NCBI GenBank assembly: GCA_030950835.1
Contig: JAUZQU010000174.1
Coordinates: forward strand, 1-33,171
Reading direction: 5' to 3'
Source: Mariprofundaceae bacterium
GTDB lineage: Bacteria > Pseudomonadota > Zetaproteobacteria > Mariprofundales > Mariprofundaceae
DNA: 33,171 nucleotides
Shown: positions 6,609 through 13,970 of the stretch, piece after piece
How positions within the stretch are numbered: position 1 is the first letter of the stretch
How the letters are laid out: the number at the start of each line of letters is the position of its first letter
Translations under genes and position numbers: made by a program
Notes under the pieces: model-generated
Seen by the model: only the letters and a program-made list of their open reading frames with translations
Database searches by the model: none
What the model was told of the DNA's origin: nothing

Positions 6609-8264
6609 TTAAGGCTGCATGGCGTTGCGTTGTAAAGCTTGGGGAATAAACCACTTCTCTTGATTGTGATAAATGCCTGCAGGAGCAGGTTTTATGCCTT
6701 GAATACGTCGGTTCACGGCGGGCAGGGCATAAGCAGCATAAAGGAAGATGAGGGGGGTGTCGTGATGGATTTCTTGTTGCATGATGTTATACCAAGCTTG
6801 GCGTTGTGGCACATCAAAAATACGGCGAGCCTTTTCCAAAGCTTCGTCCACTTTGGCATTGCTGTAGCTTAAAAAGTTAAACTGACGTTCACCTGTTTGG
6901 GAGGAGTGCCAAATGGAGTATTGATCGGGTTCAGGGTTGAGGCTCCAGCCTAAAATGACCGCGTCAAAGTTGCGGGTGTTGATGAAGCTTGCAATGAATG
7001 CTGACCATTCAATCAAACGTATGTGTACTTTAATACCAATGGTTTGCAAACGTTGCTGGATGATGGTGGCAGTGTCGGCACGTTGTTTGTTGCCATTGTT
7101 GGTGACGATGGTGAAGACAAACTTTTTACCATTTTTGCTAACAAAGGACTCACCTGGCTGTTGTACCCAGCCTGCTTGGGCGAGTAAAGCTTTGGCTTTT
7201 TGAGGATCAAAGGGGCGCGGTTTGATGTTTTGATTGACCCAAGGTGTGCCTGGTTTGTAGGGCGTGGCAATGGCTTCACCCAAACCCAACAAGACACCAT
7301 CCACCAATTCTTGGCGGTCTATCGCATAATCAATGGCTTGGCGCACTAAAATATCATCAAAAGGAGGGCGTTTGAGGTTGAAGCCAAGGTAGCTGTAGCC
7401 TGAGCCAAGGTATTGATAACGGGTATAGTTTTGTTTGAGTTGGGCATTGTTATCAAACAAACGTTTGTATTGTATGGGGGTGAGGTTCATCGCATCAATA
7501 TGGGCAGCAGTAAGCTCTAAAAACTGGGTGGCTGAATCAGGAATGATGCGGGTGATACGTTTGTTGATCCATACCTCACCATCAAAATAATCAGGGTTGG
7601 CTGTTAAAACGATAGACTGCTGATTTTGCCAATCTTCAAGAAAATAAGGACCAATACTTGCCTTAGGTTGACGGGATAATTTGGTGTCCATGATGTCTTC
7701 ATCTTTGAAGATATGTTGGGGCAAAATGGAGAGTTGTGCCCACGAAGCAAGGGCAGGGGAGAAGGTCTCTTTATAATGCACGATAAAGGTGTGGGCATCG
7801 GGTGCTTCGGCGCTTGTGACCAAGTTATAGTCTGATTTATAAGGGCTTTGGGTATGCTCATCTTGCATCAGTTGTAGGGTAAACAGGCAATCTTGAGCGC
7901 TGAAAGGTGTACCATCGCTCCATTGAAGGTTGGGTTTGATGGTGAAGGTGATGCTGAGTTTATCTTTGGAGACTTGCCAAGATTCCGCTAATTTGGGCAC
8001 AAGCTTGAAGTTGCGGTCATATTCAAGCAAGGCGAGGTAAAGTTGACCTGCAATAGCATGGCTGGAGGCATCACCTGCAATCATGGGGATTAAATTGCTG
8101 GCATCACCAATCGAAGCATCGGTAAACTGTCCACCATGGCTTGCTTGGTAGCTTGTGGTTGTTGCAGGGTGGTTTTGGATGGGTTTTTCGTCATCAGAGC
8201 ATGAAATCAGGCAAAAAAGACTGCAAAGGATGACTAACTTGGTCGAAAACGTGCGAGAATCCAT
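6609..8264 (-). CDS. Peptide/oligopeptide-type ABC substrate-binding lipoprotein (SBP family 5)
   Basis: Protein of 551 residues with a lipoprotein signal: MDSRTFSTKLVILCSLFCLISC, lipobox LISC with Cys22 as the lipidation site. The mature part follows the DppA/OppA/NikA fold: LAESWQVSKDKLSITFTI with WSDGTPFSAQDC, then a long central region with FNLKRPPFDDILVRQAIDYA and a C-terminal lobe. It should bind peptides or another small solute in the periplasm. No permease or ATPase gene is next to it, so it is an orphan binding protein that either borrows a transporter or has another role. AGGAG stands seven bases before the ATG. The first 31 bases overlap the end of mltD. Confidence 0.87.
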   Translation of the reverse strand: MDSRTFSTKLVILCSLFCLISCSDDEKPIQNHPATTTSYQASHGGQFTDASIGDASNLIPMIAGDASSHAIAGQLYLALLEYDRNFKLVPKLAESWQVSKDKLSITFTIKPNLQWSDGTPFSAQDCLFTLQLMQDEHTQSPYKSDYNLVTSAEAPDAHTFIVHYKETFSPALASWAQLSILPQHIFKDEDIMDTKLSRQPKASIGPYFLEDWQNQQSIVLTANPDYFDGEVWINKRITRIIPDSATQFLELTAAHIDAMNLTPIQYKRLFDNNAQLKQNYTRYQYLGSGYSYLGFNLKRPPFDDILVRQAIDYAIDRQELVDGVLLGLGEAIATPYKPGTPWVNQNIKPRPFDPQKAKALLAQAGWVQQPGESFVSKNGKKFVFTIVTNNGNKQRADTATIIQQRLQTIGIKVHIRLIEWSAFIASFINTRNFDAVILGWSLNPEPDQYSIWHSSQTGERQFNFLSYSNAKVDEALEKARRIFDVPQRQAWYNIMQQEIHHDTPLIFLYAAYALPAVNRRIQGIKPAPAGIYHNQEKWFIPQALQRNAMQP

Positions 8265-9616
8265 AATTTATCTCCTGGTCGAATAAGGCGGCGTGTGGAC
8301 ATTTGGTTGGTGCGAGCAATGGCTTTGGCAGAAGTACCAAATTTTTGGGCAATTTTCCATAATGAGTCACCACTGCGGACTTTATAACGAATACGCCGAC
8401 CTTGGGAAAGCAAAGGGTTGGTTTTAGAGGCGACATGTTTGCTGCTGCCAGCTGTGGGTACGCTGAGCTGGTGACCAATGGATAAGATGTTTTTCAAATG
8501 TGGGTTAAGTTGGCGGAGTTGCTTGATGCTGGTGCGATACTGACGCGCAATATCCCATAAATTATCACCTTTTTGAATCGTGATGCTGATGTATTTGGGT
8601 TTAAAAGCATCAGGATTGTTTTGCATGTGCAATTTTAAGCGTTGGATGTTTTCTTGGGGTAAAAAGACTTGGGTATCGTGGTGTAGGTAGTGTTGGTAAT
8701 CAAAACCAGGGTTAAAGCGGAAGACATCGTGTTGTTGAAGACCTGCGGCTGTTTCGATGGCTTTGAGGTCAACGGGGGCTTGGATGTTGATGCTTTGGAT
8801 AGGGCTAGGCGGGCTAAATTGTAGCTCTCCTTGTTCATGTAGGGCAATCATACCAAGGATTTGTTTGACATAGTGTTTGGTTTCTCTGGGGAAGGGTAGG
8901 GCATCAAGCCCTTGAGCAGGTGTCCAAGGTGTTTTGCGTAAGCGACGTTCCACACCCCAAGGCCCAAGGTTGTAAGCACAGATGGCTAAGGTCCAATTGT
9001 CAAAACGTGCGTGCAGTTGTAATAAATAAGTGATGGCAGCTTGGCTGCTTTGTTCAATATCTCTGCGACCATCAATGCCATTGCGGTGGGTAGTTCCAAG
9101 TTCTTTGGCGGTTGCTGGCATCAGCTGCCAAAGCCCCAAAGCACCAGCAGGAGACAAAGCATAAGGTTGGTATGCAGACTCGGCAACAGGTACAAATTGT
9201 AGCTCTTCAGGGGCTTGAAGTGCTTTTAATTTCAATAAGATACGTTGTCGCACATAAAGGGCGCGTTTGTCCATGCTTGCCCATAAAATTTGACTGACTC
9301 GGCGGGCTTCATCTTGGATGATCACCATGTCTTTTGCAGTTAAGTGTTGTAAAAATAATGATTGAAACTGTATGGGGGTATCAAGGGTGGTTGCAGATGT
9401 TTGTTGGTAAATGTCTACTGGGGGTTGTTGTGCTACTATAGGTTTTACTGGTAAGTGTTGAATGACATGGGTATTTTTACTTTGCGGACTGGCGCAAGCG
9501 CTTAAAATAAGCGCAAAAAAGACAGCAAGCAAGAGGTTTGGTCTAGGAGATAAGGCTAAGTTTGTATGCTTGTTGCACGAATAGGGGTAGGTAAGTGGCT
9601 TCACGATGCCAAGCAT
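8234..9616 (-). CDS. mltD: Membrane-bound lytic murein transglycosylase with two LysM domains (MltD type)
   Basis: Protein of 460 residues that cuts the glycan strand of peptidoglycan. A hydrophobic stretch ends in the lipobox LSAC, with Cys41 as the lipidated residue, so it should be outer-membrane anchored. The family 1 SLT domain has catalytic Glu146 in PVAESAYQPYALSPAGALG, the GLWQLMPATA motif and AYNLGPWGV (usually AYNAGPG). Two LysM glycan-binding domains follow at about 343-387 (IQKGDNLWDIA) and 409-454 (VRSGDSLWKIA). The 20 residues before the signal are unusual and the start has no good Shine-Dalgarno. A later non-ATG start is possible. First gene of the leftward run, divergent from the pilB-like operon. 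Confidence 0.88.
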   Translation of the reverse strand: MLGIVKPLTYPYSCNKHTNLALSPRPNLLLAVFFALILSACASPQSKNTHVIQHLPVKPIVAQQPPVDIYQQTSATTLDTPIQFQSLFLQHLTAKDMVIIQDEARRVSQILWASMDKRALYVRQRILLKLKALQAPEELQFVPVAESAYQPYALSPAGALGLWQLMPATAKELGTTHRNGIDGRRDIEQSSQAAITYLLQLHARFDNWTLAICAYNLGPWGVERRLRKTPWTPAQGLDALPFPRETKHYVKQILGMIALHEQGELQFSPPSPIQSINIQAPVDLKAIETAAGLQQHDVFRFNPGFDYQHYLHHDTQVFLPQENIQRLKLHMQNNPDAFKPKYISITIQKGDNLWDIARQYRTSIKQLRQLNPHLKNILSIGHQLSVPTAGSSKHVASKTNPLLSQGRRIRYKVRSGDSLWKIAQKFGTSAKAIARTNQMSTRRLIRPGDKLWILARFRPS

Positions 9617-9728
9617 AACATGGCTTTTTTGAAGAGGAAGAATATAAATAGGTGCTTGATATTCTATGTTTCGGGGTTAATGTTTACCGAAATGTATTGT
9701 GATCTGTGATTCTTAATATGGAGGGTGT

Positions 9729-11939
9729 ATGCTGCTAAAGCAACAGCGAGAGTTGATTGATACTGGTCTTGTTTCACAAGAACAGATTTCAGAAGCTTTA
9801 GAAAGCGACCAAGCCAAAAAAGGCGGATTATTGTTGGTATTGCTTGCTATGCCTGACCTTGATAGCAATATGATTTTACAAGCCCTTGCTAAAATTTATA
9901 AAGTTCCTTACTTAGATTTAGACAACGTAGAAATTGATGCGGAAGTGGTCAAAAAATGCCCTGAAGAGCTGTGTACAGAGTATGGGTTTGTGCCGATTGA
10001 TGTTACAGGCGGCGAAATGGTGATTGCTACGGGCAATCCTATGGATTATGCGGGTATGGATGCCTTGCAGTTTAAATTGGGGCAACGTGTGCGCCCTGTG
10101 TTTGCCAGCCCTGAATTGATTCAAAAGCATATTCGTGCACTTTTTAGTGATGGTGATGCAGCGTTTGATGATGCAATGTCAGGTTTATCGGGTGGGGCAG
10201 GTTTTGAAAATGTAGAAGAAGAAGATAATGATGACTCTTCAGATTTGGATGCGCTGAAAAAAGGTGCAGATGGTTCGCCGATTATCAAATTGGTCAATGG
10301 CATTATCATTAAAGCCATGCAATTGGGCAGCTCGGATATTCATATTGAAGCGGGTGAGAAAGCCAGCGTGGTGCGTTTGCGCGTAGATGGACGTTTGCGG
10401 GCAGTGATGCAGTTTCCTAATAAGGCGCACTCCATGCTTGCTTCGCGCATCAAAATCATGTCGAAGCTGGACATTTCCAATGTAAGAACGCCACAAGATG
10501 GGCGCACCCGTGTCAAATTCATGGGTAAAAGCTTCGATATGCGTATTTCAACACTGCCTGCTTTGTATGGCGAAAAAGTGGTGATGCGTATTCTGGATAA
10601 ATCAGGGCTTTCGTTGTCGTTGGACATTTTGGCCTTTGAGAAAACTGCAGACAAACGTATCCGTGAATGTATTTCCCGCTCTACAGGCGCAGTGCTGGTG
10701 ACAGGGCCTACTGGTTCTGGTAAAACAACAACGTTGTACTCATTTTTACATCATATTAATGATGAAGAAACCAATATTGTGACAGTGGAAGACCCTGTCG
10801 AGTTTCAAATTAAAGGTTTGAACCAAGTGCAGGTTAACCCCAAAGCAGGCATGACTTTCGCGGCTGCTTTGCGCTCTATTTTACGTCAAGATCCTGACAT
10901 CGTGATGGTGGGTGAGATTCGTGATGAGGAAACAGCGCATATTGCGCTACATGCGGCGCAAACGGGTCACTTGGTGTTTTCTACTTTGCATACCAATGAT
11001 GCCCCTTCCACGGTGAGTCGTTTGGTGGAAATGGGTACGGATGCGGTGGCGCTTTCTTCATGTTTAAACATGGTGGTGGCGCAACGTTTGGCGCGTAGAT
11101 TATGTGGTAAGTGTAAAAAGAAAATAAGCCCTACGCCTGAAATGATTCAGCTGTATGAGATGCATGAAGGTATGGAAATTTATGAGCCTGTGGGTTGTAA
11201 GGCTTGCATGAACATTGGTTATAAAGGGCGTTGTGGTATTCATGAAACGCTTTATGTGAATGATGTGGTGCGTGAGGCGATTGCCCGCGAAGCTTCGGAT
11301 CAAGAGTTGATGCAGATTTGTCGTGAGCAGGGTATGTACACGCTTTTTGAAGACGGTATGAACAAGGTGTTGGCTGGTGTCACCAGTGTTAAAGAAATTA
11401 CACGCATGGCGAAGATGCCTGAAGATTTCACTTTCAGAGATAGGCTAGATGAAGACGGTAATTTGATGTCTTTGGGGCAGGCTCAGGAAGCGCGCAGCTC
11501 TTCTCAGCTGACTTCAAGCGTAGATAACGAGCGCAATACGGTGTTGGTGGTGGATGACTCTAAGAGTATTCGCAGCTTGGTGCGTTTTGTTTTGCAGGCT
11601 GAAGGTTACGATGTGATTGAAGCTGAAGACGGGCAAAAAGGTTTGGCGTTGCTGCAACAAGCAGGTTCTAAGTTGTGTTTGGTGATTGTAGACTTTGAAA
11701 TGCCGCATATGACTGGCCCTGAAATGATTGCGGCAGTGCGGCAGAAGAGTAAATATGATGATATACCTTTGGTGATGTTGACTTCGCGTAAAGATGAGGA
11801 AGATGAAGTGTTTGGCTTGGATACAGGCGCGGATGATTATATCTGTAAACCAGTAGAGCCGATGAAGTTGCAAGCTAGAGCGCGTAAAACAATCAATATG
11901 TATAATCGCATTCGTTTGGCAACACATGGGCAGGGTTAG
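9729..11939 (+). CDS. PilB/GspE-type secretion or pilus ATPase fused to a C-terminal receiver domain
   Basis: Protein of 736 residues. An N-terminal T2SSE_N/MshEN-like domain covers about 1-140. An acidic linker (160-175) leads to the hexameric ATPase at about 185-565: Walker A GPTGSGKTT (326-334), Walker B DPDIVMVGE (388-396), His box HTND (421-424) and the zinc tetracysteine Cys459, Cys462, Cys490, Cys493. A complete receiver domain follows at about 604-724 with Asp609-Asp610, phospho-acceptor Asp655 (IVDFEMPHMTG), Thr685-Ser686 and Lys707. Such ATPases drive pilin polymerisation or type II secretion at the inner membrane. The appended receiver suggests direct control by phosphorylation. 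GGAG lies five bases before the ATG. It is the first gene of a chemosensory operon; cheW follows within two bases. Confidence 0.9.
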   Translation: MLLKQQRELIDTGLVSQEQISEALESDQAKKGGLLLVLLAMPDLDSNMILQALAKIYKVPYLDLDNVEIDAEVVKKCPEELCTEYGFVPIDVTGGEMVIATGNPMDYAGMDALQFKLGQRVRPVFASPELIQKHIRALFSDGDAAFDDAMSGLSGGAGFENVEEEDNDDSSDLDALKKGADGSPIIKLVNGIIIKAMQLGSSDIHIEAGEKASVVRLRVDGRLRAVMQFPNKAHSMLASRIKIMSKLDISNVRTPQDGRTRVKFMGKSFDMRISTLPALYGEKVVMRILDKSGLSLSLDILAFEKTADKRIRECISRSTGAVLVTGPTGSGKTTTLYSFLHHINDEETNIVTVEDPVEFQIKGLNQVQVNPKAGMTFAAALRSILRQDPDIVMVGEIRDEETAHIALHAAQTGHLVFSTLHTNDAPSTVSRLVEMGTDAVALSSCLNMVVAQRLARRLCGKCKKKISPTPEMIQLYEMHEGMEIYEPVGCKACMNIGYKGRCGIHETLYVNDVVREAIAREASDQELMQICREQGMYTLFEDGMNKVLAGVTSVKEITRMAKMPEDFTFRDRLDEDGNLMSLGQAQEARSSSQLTSSVDNERNTVLVVDDSKSIRSLVRFVLQAEGYDVIEAEDGQKGLALLQQAGSKLCLVIVDFEMPHMTGPEMIAAVRQKSKYDDIPLVMLTSRKDEEDEVFGLDTGADDYICKPVEPMKLQARARKTINMYNRIRLATHGQG

Positions 11940-11941
11940 TG

Positions 11942-12421
11942 ATGTTCAAGGAGACTGAATTTAGTTCTACGCAGGAGATTCGCGATGCGGTATCGGCTGC
12001 TGCAGGTGAAGATGTTGCAGTGTTTGATTATATGCGGGTGCAAATGAATGGTGAAGCGTTTTTGCTTCCAGTGCCTGCGGTATTGGGTATTTTGCGCCCA
12101 GTGACGTTGACACCTGTGCCTATGGCGCCAGATCATTTGATGGGCGTGGCGAATATTCGGGGTCAAATCTTTTGTATTGTTGACCCTGGCAAAGCGTTGC
12201 ACTTAAAACAGGCGCGAAAAGCCCAAGATACAAATAGTCGTTTTTTGTTGTTAAGGCATGCTAGAGTGAATTTGGGCATGTGGGTAGAAGAAGTGTTTGA
12301 TTTGCACCGTGTGCGTGAGGATGAGCTGCCAGAAGATACAGGGCATGTGTACCAAACAGGTGTGATCAATACCCAACATGGGGACTTGCCGATATTACGC
12401 GTACAAGTATTGTTTGATTGA
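11942..12421 (+). CDS. cheW: CheW-like scaffold protein (PilI-like)
   Basis: Protein of 159 residues, essentially one CheW domain (about 28-158). The fold markers are FDYMRVQMNGEAFLLPV at the start, the LMGVANIRGQIFCIVDP strand in the middle (family consensus GlinlRGxilpvvDL) and the closing LPILRVQ. CheW proteins link chemoreceptors to the CheA kinase in arrays at the inner membrane. Its place between the ATPase and the receptor genes fits the PilI role of pilus chemosensory systems. I use ATG 11942; GTG at 11939 is also in frame and overlaps the ATPase stop by one base. Tight spacing suggests translational coupling. Confidence 0.85.
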   Translation: MFKETEFSSTQEIRDAVSAAAGEDVAVFDYMRVQMNGEAFLLPVPAVLGILRPVTLTPVPMAPDHLMGVANIRGQIFCIVDPGKALHLKQARKAQDTNSRFLLLRHARVNLGMWVEEVFDLHRVREDELPEDTGHVYQTGVINTQHGDLPILRVQVLFD

Positions 12422-12451
12422 TGAAAGATGGAAAAGAATGGAGTAATAACA

Positions 12452-13954
12452 ATGGCTGAAGAAATCAGTGTTGGGCAAGATGAAATCAAAGAAGTAAGCA
12501 GTAAAAAGAAAGAGAAGAAATCCGTTAACTTAAGGCAGTTGGCACGACGCAATATGGCCTGGTCATCTATGTTTTTTGTGGTGCTTATCGGAACGGTGGG
12601 TTTCACCTCTTTTCAGGCGACTACGAATATGGATGCATTGTCGTCTTTGTATGAACAGCAGAATGATTTGGAACGATTTCGGGCGACAGTGCCCGATGTA
12701 TTGCTGCCTTTGAATGACTTTGTGTTGACCGGAAATGAAGAAGATATTCATAAAATTGAGACTGCAACCCAACAATTTAACCAGCTTTATGCACGGGTAT
12801 CTCAGTTCTCTTTGTTGACTGCTGAAGATGCAAGCGAGTTGGATAGTGTGAACCAGCTGATGACTTTGGTAAGTACATCAGCTGATGATATTACATCAGG
12901 CGTCACCCCTGATGACCAAATTGGTAGCTTGGCGATTGTAGCGCGAAACTTGGTGTTTGTGGTGCAAAAGAAGATTAACACAGTGGCAGGACATTTGAAA
13001 AACGCTTTGGTGGCAGAAACGGATAGTAAAACGGAACAAATGACCATGTTGATGTATATCAATATGGGTATTATTGCGGCAATTTTGATGCTTTTGTTTG
13101 TTTTAAGCCGTGGTTTCACCTCCAGTATAACCAATCGTATCACTACAGTGGCACAGAATGTTGCTTTATCATCCGAAGATATTTTGGCGGCGGTGGATCA
13201 TCAGGCAACAGCTTCAGGCACCCAAGCGAAAACGGTGGTAGATGTGACGGGTGAGTTGAGTGTGATGTCCAGTGCAGCGATTAAAATCGCGAGTACGGCA
13301 ACCAGTGTAGAGCGTATTGCAACTGCAACAACACTGGCGGCGAATGATGGGGTGAAAGCAGTGAAAGAAGCGATTGGTTACATGGACAGGATTCGTGCGG
13401 AAGTGGAATTGATTGCGGAGAAAGTATCCGATGCGGGGCGAAAAGCAGAGCAGATTTTGGAATCAGTCGATTCGATTCAGGAAATTGCTGATGAGACCCA
13501 TTTACTGGCACTTAATGCATCTATTGAGTCTGCAGCTGCGGGTGAATTTGGTAAACGTTTTGCCGTGGTGGCGAGTGAGGTGCGTAGGCTTTCTGAACGT
13601 GCAAGAGAGTTTACAGAAGAGATTCAAACGGTGGTCAATGAAGTGCATACGTCTACCAAGGAGTCCATTGATGTGACCCGGCAAGGGCTTGCCGAGGTGG
13701 CAAAAGGGGTGGAAATTGCGCGTCGTGCGGGTGATGCACTGGTGAAAATGCAGGACATGTCGGAGAAAACAAGTCAGGCGGTACATACCATTGCTTTGGC
13801 AACCAAACGTCAAAGTGATACGAGTGAGAAATTTGTGGTGACCATGCAACAGATGTCACAACTCTTACAAAACTCAGCTGTTGAGATGCAGGATTCGCGT
13901 GATTCAGCGGTACAGTTGAATAATGTGTCGGATGAATTGAGAAAGTTCGTTTAA
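12452..13954 (+). CDS. Methyl-accepting chemotaxis protein (PilJ-like position)
   Basis: Chemoreceptor of 500 residues. A charged cytoplasmic N-terminus (1-35) is followed by TM1 at about 36-55, a helical periplasmic sensor of about 140 residues, TM2 at about 198-219 and the cytoplasmic signalling coiled coil. The hairpin tip is IADETHLLALNASIESAAAG (344-363), which differs from the usual [20 protein letters not shown] and is followed by EFGKRFAVVASEVRRLSERA. No clear HAMP domain is seen between TM2 and the coiled coil. The start at 12452 has GGAG eight bases upstream; the in-frame ATG at 12428 does not. It probably feeds the adjacent CheA. No CheR or CheB gene is near, so adaptation by methylation is uncertain. 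The ligand is unknown. Confidence 0.88.
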   Translation: MAEEISVGQDEIKEVSSKKKEKKSVNLRQLARRNMAWSSMFFVVLIGTVGFTSFQATTNMDALSSLYEQQNDLERFRATVPDVLLPLNDFVLTGNEEDIHKIETATQQFNQLYARVSQFSLLTAEDASELDSVNQLMTLVSTSADDITSGVTPDDQIGSLAIVARNLVFVVQKKINTVAGHLKNALVAETDSKTEQMTMLMYINMGIIAAILMLLFVLSRGFTSSITNRITTVAQNVALSSEDILAAVDHQATASGTQAKTVVDVTGELSVMSSAAIKIASTATSVERIATATTLAANDGVKAVKEAIGYMDRIRAEVELIAEKVSDAGRKAEQILESVDSIQEIADETHLLALNASIESAAAGEFGKRFAVVASEVRRLSERAREFTEEIQTVVNEVHTSTKESIDVTRQGLAEVAKGVEIARRAGDALVKMQDMSEKTSQAVHTIALATKRQSDTSEKFVVTMQQMSQLLQNSAVEMQDSRDSAVQLNNVSDELRKFV

Positions 13955-13970
13955 GCGTATATAACTTAAT

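Noticed and set aside
11514..11927. Open frame of 137 codons on the minus strand
   Set aside because: It lies opposite the receiver domain of the ATPase fusion; it is rich in His and Thr as expected from an antisense reading.
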